Source: Trichodelitschia bisporula
Lineage: Eukaryota > Ascomycota > Dothideomycetes > Phaeotrichales > Phaeotrichaceae
DNA length: 64,000 bases
Direction: 5' to 3'
Assembly (NCBI GenBank): GCA_010356995.1
Contig: ML996699.1
Coordinates: 257,395 to 321,394 of the forward strand
Positions 36,446-48,900 of this stretch are shown here, in pieces (positions within the stretch are counted from its first letter, which is position 1; every line of letters starts with the position of its first letter). The notes below the pieces were generated by a model. The model saw only the letters and a program-made list of their open reading frames with translations, searched no databases and had not been told where the DNA came from. The position numbers and the translations under genes are program-made.

Positions 36446-38739
36446 TGGATCGTGAATCGGCGACGGGTCTGAGTTTGTGGCAAAAGTTACCCCAGACTTT
36501 CCCCCTCATTCCCCAGCAAGTTCTGACTCGGGCCAGCGCGCCGACGAGGCTGTGGCTGAAATACCTTATGGCTCCTCCACGCCGAGCGGCGTAGCCCCAC
36601 GAGATGATCCCCCTTGAGGGTCAATTTGGGGCTTTAATTCTCTTCCCCTTGACCAACGACGGGAGATCTCTCCACATCCCTCGGCAGATTGGGCGATTTA
36701 CCTGCGTCCGGGTGATTGGGGTTAAAGAGAGTGATGACAGGCCTGGACTCTCCGGACAGCCCGGCTAGCTCTTAGTCCAGTCACGTTATCGCCGTAAGCA
36801 GGTCGAGATTCTCACTCACGCTCAGGTCCGAAAATGGCCGATCTCCGCTACCCATCCGGCACTAGGAGGTGCTATTGCTCGACCAGCCATTGCACTGGAA
36901 TGGAATGCGCTCAGCGTGTGCATCGCCGCAGCCACATGTCGTGAGAAATTGGACGACAACGAAAAGTCGCGGAGATGAGAAAAGCGGCGTAGCAAAAGAC
37001 CCGAGCCGTGCGCTGACTCGAGCTTTCCTTCCTCGCGTCTTCTGGAAAAATGCGAAGATATTCCGTCCTATTTTTCTGGTGGGGGATAGATAGGTTTTTT
37101 TAGGCCGGTGGAGACCGAGCTTCGTCGTGTTCAATGGGGACCTCCCACAACTCGCACTTCGTTCTTCGCCTCCCCCACCAACCCCCGGTCAGAAGCGTGC
37201 TCGTGATCTGCTACGTACTATCGCCCACGCCAACAACCCACGTCCTCCCCCCCCCCGCCGGCCCCAAAAGCCCCACGAAATGGGACGCCTTGGCCGGATT
37301 CCCCACCCTCCAAGCCCAAAAGCCCCAAGCTCGAGCCCAATCCGGCCTCCCGACAGCCCCGAGCACCACGCGACGGTCCCTGGCGCAGACCAGCGAGAAA
37401 TGGGTGTAGTGGATGGTCGAGGTTACTTGGTGGTTGACGAGAATGTGAAGCTAGCAAGAAAAGACGGACCGTAAGAGCAGTCGCGGGAGAAAAAGGGTGC
37501 AAGAAGGGGATGTGCGGTGCGCGTCGCGAGTGACATGCCGCAGCCGCTCGCGGGGAATATGTGACCGTTAGGTTGGGGGGTGAATGGGTATTGGCAGTTG
37601 CTGTGATGGGGTTTGAATGGAGTTTGGGGCTGGATGAGAATGTAAAGGAGGCCGGGTGACGACCTAGAAGACGAGAACGTGGGGAGCAAGCGCGAAATGA
37701 TGGAGAGGTGCTATCACAGTGAGGGGGGAATGCGCGATTGTGACTGGACAGCGAGTTGGCGGGCGGTAAAAAAGTACTTGATCGTGAGTGGCCGGAAACG
37801 GGGGTCGGGATGTCGCGCAATGTGACGAGCCTTTTCGTCTCTCGGCTTGGGTTTCTTATTCGGAGCTTCAAAAGCGACGAGCGATGAGCGATGAGCGAGG
37901 GATAGCAGAGAGGGCGCGAAAATCTGACCTCAACCCTTTACTCCGCCGCCAGCGCCAGCAAGTACGCGGCCGAGACAGTACGGGCGACAACAGTCTCCCA
38001 TCCCCCCGCTCGCAACAACGGGGCGGTGTTGCTTGCGGCGCTGACGGTGCCTGTGGAGTGCGGGAGCTGGCAGCTGGGCATAGTGACGACCTGGCGAGCT
38101 GGCCACAGCTTCAACTTCAACTTCCAGCAGTTGTAGATTGACCATAGTGAAGTGGTGAACCGAGGAGACGTCAAGACAGAGAGAGACCAACATCAACCGG
38201 CGTTACATTGAGCCACACATTCCCTGTCGAGTACCAACAAGCAACAAGCCAGTAAGCTAGTTAGGCCAGGGCGAGAGAGAAGACTCTTTGAAGTCAGTAG
38301 ACCAGCGAGGGGACCGGGGCCTGTCCTCTCTTGCCTTCTCGTGCTCTTCTTGCCCTCCTGCCCTTCTTTTTTGGGCACGATTTCGGCTCCGTTTTGGGGC
38401 CATTTGGTCAGTCTGTTGACCCGAAAACCCTTGCCGTTGCCTACGCGATGCATTTCCTAGTGAGTTTGGTGACTCCCGTGACTCTGGTGCCCTCCGGTGA
38501 CCTGAGTGACTTTGTATGGCCGAAATGCGCAACGTAATCGGATATCGAAGCGAGCGTCTCGAGCCTACGATACCTTTATACATCGGTGGCTTGGTCATCT
38601 CCAGAGCCGTTGGCCAGTCAATTCGTACGAAGGTAGTATGCCAAATGTAAAGCATCCAGTCCAGATCCAGAGTCCAGACGAGTGAGAGGAGGTATCGTGC
38701 GTGTCTAGGTCCTTTCATCCATGAATGGAGAATGCATCC

Positions 38740-39866
38740 TCCCATCAGTAAACGTGAACTAGTCGAACTAGTTATCGATCCCAGTCACTTTTGCTCACAG
38801 TCTCTTCTCTTCCTCTCCTCTCAATCCTATCGGTACCCAGCTCACGCTTCCCCGCCCCCCATGTCACCCACCATATCGTCCTTGAATAAGCGCACACCAG
38901 CCTTCCCGTTAACCATCATCGCCCACTTGCCACCACCCCCCCCCTCAGAGCACACCCCCCCTCAGAGCACACCCCCCTGCCTCTCATTCCCTCCCTCCAC
39001 CCCCCCATCTCCTCTCTCCCCCTACCACCCACCCACGACCATCACTCCCAGTCAAGGGCCTGTGCGCAAACGTCTCTTTTTGCAGTGCGGCCGTGCCAGT
39101 CCCACACAGCTGGTCCGGGGGCCTTTGTGCTGAGGTTGACCTGGTGTCTGACAAAAGCAGCCAGTTCTCCCTCCTGCCGGATTTAATGTAGCAGCCCTCC
39201 CCACCACGCACAACCAACAACCCACACCCACACACCACGCAACATATCCACATCCTATCCCACCTAGGACCAAATTCTCCCAGGCACAAACCACCTCTCA
39301 TCCCACCACCAACCAACACATGTCCCTATCGCCCATCGCATCCCTTCAAACAACTCCCACGAGTGTGAAGGACATTGAAGAGGAATCCCGCCTTATACCC
39401 ACGCTCGCTACCGCAAGCTCCGGAAATCTCTTCACCATCCAGAGGGTCTACCCCACAGACTTCTCTGTCCTCCCTTCTACCCCACAACACGATAGGTGTA
39501 CCGGCTTTTGACCAGGGAACACGCAACCACTCCGCACTCCCGCATCCGATCCGAGCCGTCCGAACACTTCCTTCGTCCCATATAGCAGGCCGAAGTACCG
39601 GTGGGTATATGCCAATCCTCATATCCGCACTGTGGCAGCTTTACACATGATTACGCGATTCTTCTCCGCCTGTCCAGACCTTAGAACGCTCTGCGCGCGT
39701 GGCTGATCGAGAATCTCGTCTTCACACCCTACCCGAACCTCCTCCCCGCCGATCTCTGACGCAACCCTTCTCCACGCCTTCCATCTCCACCCGATTCCGA
39801 TTTCCTCCTCTCCTCTCCCTACCCTCCCATCCTCAACTCATTCGCCCAACCTCAACACCACAAACG
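38740..39866 (+). promoter_or_regulatory. Pyrimidine-rich leader and promoter of the DUF1752 gene
   Basis: About 1.1 kb strongly enriched in C and T on the sense strand, ending at the ATG at 39867. It includes two copies of an 18-nt unit CCTCAGAGCACACCCCCC (about 38942-38977). CT-rich tracts commonly mark fungal core promoters and 5' leaders. Transcript start sites cannot be placed from sequence. An open frame reads in phase with the gene from 39699 but starts with GTG, so it is not taken as coding. Confidence 0.4.
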
Positions 39867-41584
39867 ATGCCATTCAGTTCACAAAATCCACTGCTCAATT
39901 TGGAGTGCGGTGCACTCCATTCTATTGACACTGGCAACGTTATGAGCTTGCACGGCATGTGGTCAGGTACGTCGATATCAATCTTTGCAGTGTTTTGTCT
40001 GCTTGCGCGGCATGCGGTGGCTGGAACGTTCGGCTAACACCCTCCCCCACAGTTTTCCGCCAGTGCTCTGAGACATTGGAAGACGGCAAACGTCTCGAGA
40101 ACTTGAGTTGGAGAATATATAGCCGCGAGACCTTCTGCTGCGCACAAGATCCGCCATCAACCCAGCGAGGGCTCGACTTTGCCGCGCGGCGGCGTAGAGA
40201 ATCACCCACCCCGCTTCCAGCTCTTTCGTCCAGTGCGAGTTCTGCTTCGTCCGTCGACAGCGACATTGAGGCGTCGCGGTGTCCGACATCGGCGCGTCCT
40301 GAGCTGGTGCGCAACAATTCCTCCGAGAAGGGCTTCCGCCGGGAGAAGCACATCACTCCGATCGACCTTGAGAAGATAGTCACTTCCATCAGACAGAAGC
40401 AGGACCTGAAGAGCCCGATTTCGCCTCTTCCTGCATCTCTCACCCCGCCTTCTGCGACCGAAAGCAAGCCTGCCGCCACCCACACCGCCCCAGCAGAACA
40501 CAGACCCGCCTCTCCCTCCTTCTCTCAGCCAACGCACCTGCACGATTCTGCCTCCACCATCGCAACTGCCGCCAGCGATATGTCCGACATGAGTCCCCGC
40601 GGGGATTTGAAGAACACCCCAGCAACAACTGTTAGCTCGACTAGCATTGTGCGCGGTTTTTCAAGGGAACAGATCTCCAAGTCGTTTCGTGTCCCCGTCA
40701 TGCAATCCACCATTCCGCTTCCCTCGTCGCTCAAGAGCGATCGGCCGCACCCCCCCCCCGCCTTCCAAAAGAAAAAGTCCACAAAGTTCTTTCTTGGCGG
40801 TTCTTCCGGCGAGCACGGTGCAAGCAGCTCTGTTGACTCAGAGTATCTTCCCCGCAGCTCCATCCCCGACCGCCTGCGACCTACAAAAAAGACAACGTCC
40901 TTCAGCAACAAAGTTTCGTTAATCACCAAACCCTACGATAGCGACAGCGTTTTCGAAGATTCCGACGAAGAGGAAGAGGAGGAACAATCGGAGAGCGCCA
41001 TCGAAGAAGACATGGACGAGTGGGTTGACGACGACGAGGAGGAGAGCTCGGGCATTCCCGATGAGAGGGAAATGTTCCAACGCGTCGACTCGAAGCCTAA
41101 CCTGGTCTCCCGCCCTTCTTTGCTCACGACCCTGATGCATGAGAAGGATCGCGCCGCCGCGATGCAAAACGTGGCAGCGCGCGCTCCTCCCATCCGCCGC
41201 TCCCGGACCACCTCTCCCAACGGCCCTCTCGTATCGTCTTCTCAGAAGCCACCCCAGGATCCTCGCGCGCGTCCTATCATCCAGACGACCTCCAATGGAC
41301 TCGCACCTCCCACTCTCTCCCCTCGCACGACGCGCCGCAACATGCTCTCCATGGAGTTGACCGAGTCTCTGCGCAAGAACCTGCTGTGGGAGCGGCAGGT
41401 GCGCAGCTCCACGGCCAACGCCGCACTCAAGCGCCGCCACACCTCCAACGACGTCAAGAATCTCCAGCACTACCCTGGTGAGCCGGCGCCCTTCATTGCG
41501 TCGCGCACCGAACCCAAAAACAACTCCTCTTGGAACGACTACTTCGACAATGGGTTACAGGAATATCATCAAAAAGGATGGTAG
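39867..41584 (+). CDS. DUF1752/DUF3295 fungal regulator (AreA GATA-like N-terminal domain)
   Basis: Two exons (39867-39966 and 40053-41584; the intron has a GGCTAAC branch site) give 543 aa. The splice restores the DUF1752 motif: HGMWSVFRQCSETLEDGKRL, then ENLSWRIYSRETFCC. That module is shared with the N-terminus of AreA-type nitrogen regulators, but no GATA zinc finger is present here. A long Ser/Pro-rich middle holds KKSTKFFLGGSSG. The C-terminal half is DUF3295: an acidic Asp/Glu run, then MFQRVDSKPNLVSRPSLLT, RSRTTSPNGP, PPTLSPRTTRRNMLSMELTE and ALKRRHTSNDV, ending NDYFDNGLQEYHQKGW. Related proteins are discussed as phosphatase or nutrient-signalling regulators, but the molecular job is unproven. 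It stands alone between two deserts. Confidence 0.9.
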
Positions 41585-42157
41585 ACAAAAATCTTAGCGC
41601 TCTTACGGCCAGCCTGTGCGCAGGCTCTCAATGAAACCATTTTCGGCACTCTGCGGCTTTTGAAAGGGGCGTATTGGGCACTCTGAACTTCGACTTCACT
41701 TTTTACTGCAGCGGTGTTCTATCTGCGCTTCGTGCTTCTTGAACGACAACCGGGCGGATAAATTTGCTCTGGACTTTTCTCTCGAGATACCACTTTGTGT
41801 TTTTCCTGATCATTCGATGAACGACACTTTAACGAATTTCTTTTCTCTGCATTCTTGTGTTGCTTGCACACCCCCGTGGAGTCCCGAGCTTTGGGGCGCG
41901 GTGGGGCAGCACACTATGGACACACTACGGTACACGGCATTAATCAACCATACATCATCATTTGTCTCTGCGGACAGAGACGGATCCCGGCCACTTCACA
42001 TGTCCAGAACGGACCCGCTGTACCAACACGGAAATCGCCAAGCGCCCTCGCTCTCCCTCTCTCCCACCTACTCTTCCTCGTCACCCTTTCTCTCTTCCAA
42101 CCCACAACTACGACTACCCTGTACTTTTATCCTTCGAGGCGCACAACTTAATTGGAG

Positions 42158-42253
42158 ATGGCGGGTTGGTTTCTTTTTTTTGCGGGACCGCTATGGGTGG
42201 GCTTATTAGAGTCGGACTACGCGGTCATCTGGTATTTGCATGGCATGGATTGA
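42158..42253 (+). CDS. Candidate 31-aa hydrophobic micro-ORF
   Basis: An ATG just after a CT-rich, promoter-like stretch opens 31 codons beginning MAGWFLFFAGPLWVGLLESD. The first 17 residues would form one membrane helix or a signal-like segment. Nothing else supports it. It may be chance, or part of the long 3' region of the DUF1752 gene 570 bp upstream. Confidence 0.12.
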   Translation: MAGWFLFFAGPLWVGLLESDYAVIWYLHGMD

Positions 42254-43542
42254 CTTTGATGGTCATGGGCGGCGGGCGGCGGTTAAGGTCATGCATTTTG
42301 AGGGTTCTCTGTTACATGGGCGGCGCGTTGGGGCTTCGCTACGAAGGGTAGCTCGGACATGGCGCTTTGTATCAATGAGGGCGGCAGGGGACGGTGACGC
42401 TGCGCTGGTCTTTGTAGATGGCTGTTCTCGAGCCGGTTTATTCGTGTCTTGTGGTTGTTTGCGAGACATGGGACTGTGAGGGAGATGATCAATGCAATAC
42501 TGTTAAGAAGTCTTAAGCTTGTGATGGGATGTGGTTTTGCTTGTGATTGCGCAAGTGACATGACTCTGATAGCGGTCAGGTCAGCGAAGGGTTGCTCCTT
42601 CCTTGCGCGCGTCTGACTGAGCGCTGATGCAGACGCACATGCCAATTTCAATCTGGCCCCTTCTTTCCCCCGCTGCCCGGCATCCCCCAAGTCTTGGCAA
42701 GGAGGAATCTTCAAGCTACAAGCTACACACACGTCTGCAGGGCGCAACCTCTCAGCAAGCAAGGCAAAGCAAGGTAAGGTAAAGCAAGCAAGGACCACCT
42801 CACCACCACCCCTCGTGGCGGCTCAGCCCCAACCTACCACCCCTTCTTTCCTCGCATGGCCTGAGTGCAGTCTAGCTACGGCAGTGGGGCGCGCGCGTAC
42901 CGTAGGGCAGCGAAGTGCGGAGCAAGGGTGGGGTAAGGGCGTTGGGGCTGGCATGTGAGAGTCGCGAGGTGGGGTAGCCCCCCTCCAGTCCTCGATGCAT
43001 ACGTAGTACACGTGCAGCTCTCTGGGCTAGAACTAGAGCGAGTGGAGCGGTCGCGTATTTGATATCGGCGTTCGAAGCACCGTTAACTCAGCAGCCTATG
43101 CCTTCGCCAGTATCGGCCAAAGTTTCCGAAGGTGAGAAGCCCCGCCATGAGACTGGCTGCCCTCCCACAAGCCGCATGCGCTGCATGCAGCCCCGCGGCG
43201 CGGGCGCCGGTTGGTGGGCAAGCTGTGGGTGGAGTGAGGTGGTGAATGAGGGAATGGTCAGGCGGGCCTGGACCGGTGGTGGGTGGGGTGGGAGAAGGCC
43301 GGATTTGATGGTGATGTTCGATATCAGTTCGTTGAAGCGAGATGCTCGCTGCGCTCGCTGCGCGTAAGTGGGTGCGCATATGATATCGGATAGTCGGATA
43401 GTGGGGCACGATAAAACGCGGGCCGATCGTGCCGCCGCCGGACAGGGCTGGTCGATGCCGATCCCGCGATGGAGGGCTGGACCCCGTGCTACTTATTGGG
43501 GTGGGGGAGCCGGAGGTACGCATCGTGGTGGCATGGCACGAC

Positions 43543-43566
43543 GATATCGATATCGATATCGATATC
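43543..43566. repeat. (GATATC)4 self-complementary array
   Basis: Four perfect GATATC hexamers. The unit is its own reverse complement, so the whole array is a 24-bp palindrome able to form a hairpin or cruciform. Confidence 0.9.
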
Positions 43567-45554
43567 GGCATAGCAGTCAGCAACCCGCCTCCGCACAGAG
43601 GCGCAAGCAAGGCAAGCAAGCACCACGCTCACCCTCCCAACGCCCTACCCCTCCAAAAACGAGCGGTGTGCACCCCTCCGCCTCCACCCCCGGCCCCGGC
43701 TAGCCGTCCTGCGCGCTGCACACATCCCAGCCCGGCATCTCGCCTCGTTGCGCCTGTGAAGGGCGAGGCCTGATATCAAGCCGCAGAGATGCGGGCTCCC
43801 TGCACCAACATCTCGCCAGAGCTGTAATGCCTACGAGCAGCTACAAAACTCCACGCACCCGTATCTTGCTGCCGAGCAATGCGGATCTGTAAGCCGGACG
43901 CCCCTCCCGCAGCGCAGCCCTACGCGCGGCGGAAGACAGGCTCGGCGGTGGGTACCCGAGGCCGGGACCCCGCGCGTGTCTATGATTTCTCCGTCCCGGC
44001 GTGCTCAGCATACGGCCAATGTCTGGTGAGCGGATTGCGCTCGGGCGTTTGCTAACGGCGATGACGCGGTGTGCATTCGGCGCGCCCGCCTGGAAGGTGC
44101 TAAGCTTTGTGCTAAGGGCGTGGTGAATTTTGCTCGTGGCGGCGGACATGGAAGGCGGCTCTGTGCTGGGGCCGGGGGGGGGGGAAGATTTGGGTAATCA
44201 CGGGAGGGGTTCTTTGTCCTTTGCTGGGGGGGAGGTGATTTTTAGGGCGTGCGAAGGAGGGGCGGGACGGCGCTTACGGTGCGGTACTGCCGTATAAGGT
44301 GAGATGCGGACCGTTGAACCGTGGGGCCGTTTGATGATGTGATGTTACTGTAAACGGCTACGGAGGGGATCCTTGGATGAGGGGGGTGAGGTTGGGCGTA
44401 AGGCTGCCTTTCGCCCTGCTTACGGGACGCAGCGCCCTTCGGGCCGGGGCATTTGTCATGAGGGGATTTGCACAACAACGGATGACAGTTACAAGCAACG
44501 GCAGGGAACACACCATCCTACAGTATCTCGCTCAGCGTCCTCTGTGCAAACGAAAGCATAGTACCGGAATCCACCCCATGACCCCTCAGCAACCAAAAGC
44601 ATAACGGGCCATGCGGACGAGTCAACAACAAACGGCAAAACTCCGAACACGATCGCGATGCCCGCAGACCCACCCCAATAAGGCAAGTTCCTCGGCTCAG
44701 CGCACGCGGTCGCACGAGGCACTCTGGCCAGATTGGGCGGCGGGGGCTCGTGCGATGGAATATTCGCTGAGCGGGAGATCGGAAGGCGATGTGCGAGGGG
44801 CCGCCTGATCCTCGGTCGGCGGCTTCAATATACTGGCCCTTTGCCGGGGAGGGGTTTACCGATATATATTGAGGAGGGCGGTCGATGGACCTGGGTGATG
44901 GATGGCTATATCGGGCGGAGCATTAAGGTTGGCGACTTGGGACTGGGTTTGGGATAGAAGGGATTGTGCCAGTTCTTGATGGGCGCTATTTGCGGTGATT
45001 AGCAAGGTGTTTTATCACGCCTAATTTTCGCTGTGGTTTATATTGCCGCCATCGAACTTGAGACCCGACGTCCAGTCAAACATCCCCGTGGCGTTAGTGG
45101 CGCTCCGACGTCCATCTGATAAGTCGCCTCTCCCACGATCATCAGGCAACAACATCAACGCCCAACGGTGCTCCGATCACGGCCCCGACGTGAAATCCGC
45201 AACCCCCACGGCGGACTCCGTAGATGCGCGAGGTTGAACGCCCGTCACACCCCGCGCCCCGCGCCGTACCCGCCGGATACGGGAGGGACGCGCACATGAC
45301 ACCGGCGCGGGGCGCGGGGGAAGCGCTGTGGATGAGGTGTGATGGGACCGGACCCGCGCGCCTGGGACGGCGGTTGGTTGTGGTGGGAGGTTCATTTCCA
45401 CTGCACACGTTGAGGTGTGGGATGGGGGTTTAAAGCGTGTGTGAACGGTTCGTGATGGGAGCGCGTTGTTGTGGATGGGAGGTCGGGGGATGACGCGTGG
45501 TTTGGCTTGGGGGAGGGGCGGCGTTTGCCTGTTTTGGGATGGATGGTGGGGGTA

Positions 45555-45584
45555 CTGCACGGTTAACTGCACGGTTAACTGCAC
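45555..45584. repeat. Tandem CTGCACGGTTAA units
   Basis: Two and a half copies of a 12-nt unit (CTGCACGGTTAA), the last cut after CTGCAC. No reading frame or known binding site is evident. Confidence 0.8.
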
Positions 45585-45903
45585 GTTGTACCTACAGCGG
45601 GGTTGAGGCGGGGGAGATACATGCAGCGGGACGATGGGCCAAGGGCTACCCGAAAAAGTCATGTCACCTCCCTACCAGCGTTTGTTGCAGGCCACCGACG
45701 AAAGCGCGACACAACTTTTTCGCTTGGCCCTAAGGCTCTCTGTGCGTACGTAGAGTAGTACCTGCGAGGTACGTACCTGCCTCACGCTAGCAGCCCGTCT
45801 CCGCGAGACATCCTCCATCACATATCACATATCACACACTCATCATATATCGTAGTCTCACACTCATCCCGCCCATCCCCCTCGCTCACCCTCCTTCAAC
45901 CCC

Positions 45904-45904
<1 letters not shown>

Positions 45905-45982
<78 letters not shown>
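45905..45982. repeat. 78-nt cytosine homopolymer
   Basis: Seventy-eight uninterrupted C's on the + strand are followed by one T and nine more C's. The complementary strand could form stacked G-quadruplexes and the C strand an i-motif. Runs this long are rare in assembled genomes and may be a library, polymerase or consensus artefact. The minus-strand frame through it encodes only poly-glycine and is not a gene. Confidence 0.9.
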
Positions 45983-45985
<3 letters not shown>

Positions 45986-48900
45986 CCCCCCCTACGGTCA
46001 TCTGCCAAAATCTGCTTCGCTGGCACTCAGCCTCGCGGGCCCCCCTTGCCGCCACTTTGCGCGTGTGCCACAGCCTACCTTCTAAGACCCTGCACCCATC
46101 TAGCCGCGCAGGCCGGAACGCGCGTTCCGAGCAACGCTATCCCAGGCGGGTGAGGGATGCAGGAGCGCGCGTTGTTGTTTTGCCTATTCTCTGCCTGCGT
46201 TTGTTGCCTGCGCACGCGACGCGGGCGGTTGGTTGGCGCCCGGGATCCCGGCCTGGTCGGTCGGTCTAGTGGGGGAGGGGTAGATGCCGGGGTTGAGTGG
46301 GGTGGTTGGGTGTTGGGCCAGCGGGGGGATTTTTTTGGTTGGTGAGGGGGTTGACGGGCTTGTTTGGGGGATTTATGCTTGCGGGTCTTGTGGAGGATGG
46401 AGATTTTGGGGGGTTGGGGGCGGGAATGGGGAGCAATATCTCGGGTTGGGATCGGCCGGTGCAGATGAGGGTCGGTTCGGGCCGAGTCAGGGGAGAGGGC
46501 ATTCGGAGGTTGAAACACGGTATCTCGCGGTGGAGATGTACGTACAAGCGTCGGATGCTAAACGTTGTAGGATCCTTACTTGCCGTCTAATTGACCACAA
46601 AAATATCCCCTTTCCGAGCACAGCGAGTGATTTCACTTCCTCCACTCCTCGAAATCTTCACGCGACGGATCTACCATCCCAGCCTTACTGCTGGGAATAT
46701 CTGAGACTTGTTTGACATCTGTCAATCGATCCTTGCACGATACGGGCTCCCCCGGTGATTTTACCGTTGGGCCCACGCTTGACCGAGGGAGTAGCAGTCT
46801 GTTCAGCGATTGGTTGGTTTATCGTAGTCGGTGGTTGAAGATGGGAGGGATGTGAAATGCACCGTCGGTCAGCAAGGATATCTGTGTGGAAGGTGGTCGT
46901 AAACCTCCTGCTGACGATCATCGACAGCGATGACACCCTCACCCACTGTGGCCCTGCTTTCTGTCGGAAATTACCCCGATGTGAAGTCAGGATTGTCAGT
47001 TGCGCCGGCAGGATTGGAAAATCCCATCCTGTCCAAACATGGGCAAATCTGCTGCGGAATTGCATTTCTAATGCGCCAGCCTTGCCGTAACCGCCCCGCA
47101 GCCGCCAGCCTCTTCTGCACCGATGACAGGTTTATCTCCCGTTTTCTCCATCTTGCATGCATACGGATTATATCCACAGACATTTGGTCAATCCGATGAA
47201 GAGTAGAGCAGGCGCTGACCATACGTCTGCTCCTTACCGGCGACCACCCATTAGCCGAGCATACATATCCCTAGCCATATCCGGAGACCACGAAGCGCAT
47301 GCCAGCCATCAACCGCCTTCAATCTCCATTCCCTTACCTCCATTGAACCCCCCTTTCCCCACCGATGACGTCGCCAATCCCAAGACGTCAAAATTCCCCG
47401 AAGTGAGACCGCGCATGCCACTCCCACCCCGCGCTTCCGCGCCTCCCCCACACCAAACGCCACCGATGTAAGCTGCCAACCTCGAGTCCCCACTCCAACG
47501 CAACCTTAACCTTGTTTTCCCTCCCTGCGCACCCAGCAGGCGCCCTACCGCTGATGGCCAGCCTTGCACGCCTTGCGCCAGGCAGGGTAACATCGAAGGG
47601 ATGCGTTCTGCACACGCGATCCACGGCGCACCCATCTTGACGCCCACCACCACCACCATCGGTACACGGCAATTCTCGTCCTTACCATCCACCATTCGCT
47701 TCCGCCGCAGAGGGATACCACCACACCACGGCATTAGCACGCAAAAAACCCACCATCGCAACGCCCTTCGCAACCTTCCAACACCCCACGTGTCCCTCAT
47801 TCATTGTTCCTCAATCTTCACAGTCCCCAGGCCCCTCGCACAACATGCGCTAACAGCACCGCCGTGCTCCACCCCTTGCGCCGTGCACCCATCCCATCGC
47901 TCACCAGCCGCACCGTTCGCATCGCATCGCATCGCACCGCACAACGCCCTCTCAGTATCGATCGGCGCATCGGCGGCCCCTCACATGCACCCGCCGCGCC
48001 CAAGGCCCTCACATGCACTACCACGTATCCCGGCACCTTTGTTTAATCACCCCTCCTAATCCGCTAAATGCCCAGCCGCAACAGCAGCAAGCGGTGCACA
48101 GCGCTCCCTTTCACAGAACCGCCGCGCCGGGTCCAATCCCTGCGCCCCGGACCTTTCCCCTCTTCTTCTTACCCCGCTTCGACGTCACGCCGCTCTACGT
48201 AGGGTAAGGCACACGATCGCTCTTGCCACGACGGGAATTGGCGGTCCGCGACGATGGAGGGGCGTGAGTGTCACGGGCGTAATGCTGACGAGCTAAAGTA
48301 CTATCACGAGCATCTCACGATGCAATCCCCCGCCTGCACCGCCGTTGGATACACGGCCCGGCTTACTGTGCGGGTTTCAGACGCAGCTATATCGCTCCAC
48401 CACGCCCCGCCTGCGCGCGAGTCAAGCAAGCAAGCATACCGCCGGACAGCACGACGAAGACGGATCCTGCCCCGCAGCGCGCGCGGTATGCGAGCTCGCC
48501 TATCGCGGCCCTCGCTTGCTTGCGTTTCAGCCCTTACTGACTCGCCCAGGTGGTACCGATCGCCGTCACGCTCTATGCACTACAGCCATGCGATACGCTA
48601 ACCGGCAATTAGCATCGAAACCGGGCCGGGTCCCGATCCCGGATGTGCATCCGGGCCGAGACAGTGTGGCGGCGTGGCGCCCGGACCACGCCCGAGAAGT
48701 CCCCGATTCAACACGGCCGGTCCGCTACTTGCAGGGCACGTCCCCGCGGCTAGCCCTGCGGGACCAGCCACAGACCCTGGCATCCATCCGTCCGAGACTC
48801 AGATCCCGCGTGTCCCTACCGGCTCGCCTCTCGCCTTAACATCCCGGCTAGACTAGCACCTCGTCCCGCGCAAAAGCTTCGGTTTGCTTATTGAAACCCA

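Larger units (their letters stand above)
28774..38739. other. Gene desert A
   Basis: Ten kilobases of mostly GC-rich sequence with no supportable gene on either strand. Open frames up to about 270 codons exist, as expected by chance in GC-rich DNA, but they are Arg/Pro/Ala/Ser-rich, overlap each other on both strands and show no domain. The stretch 32370-32720 is visibly richer in A+T than its surroundings. G-runs lie at 34613-34665 and a heptamer array at 36418-36445. No transposase, reverse transcriptase or tRNA was recognised. Confidence 0.55.

Noticed and set aside
37218-37871. 217-codon minus-strand open frame
   Set aside because: Low-complexity Ser/Pro sequence. The opposite strand is equally open.
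45864-46055. Minus-strand frame with a long poly-glycine tract
   Set aside because: It is only the translation of the cytosine run. There is no gene structure around it.
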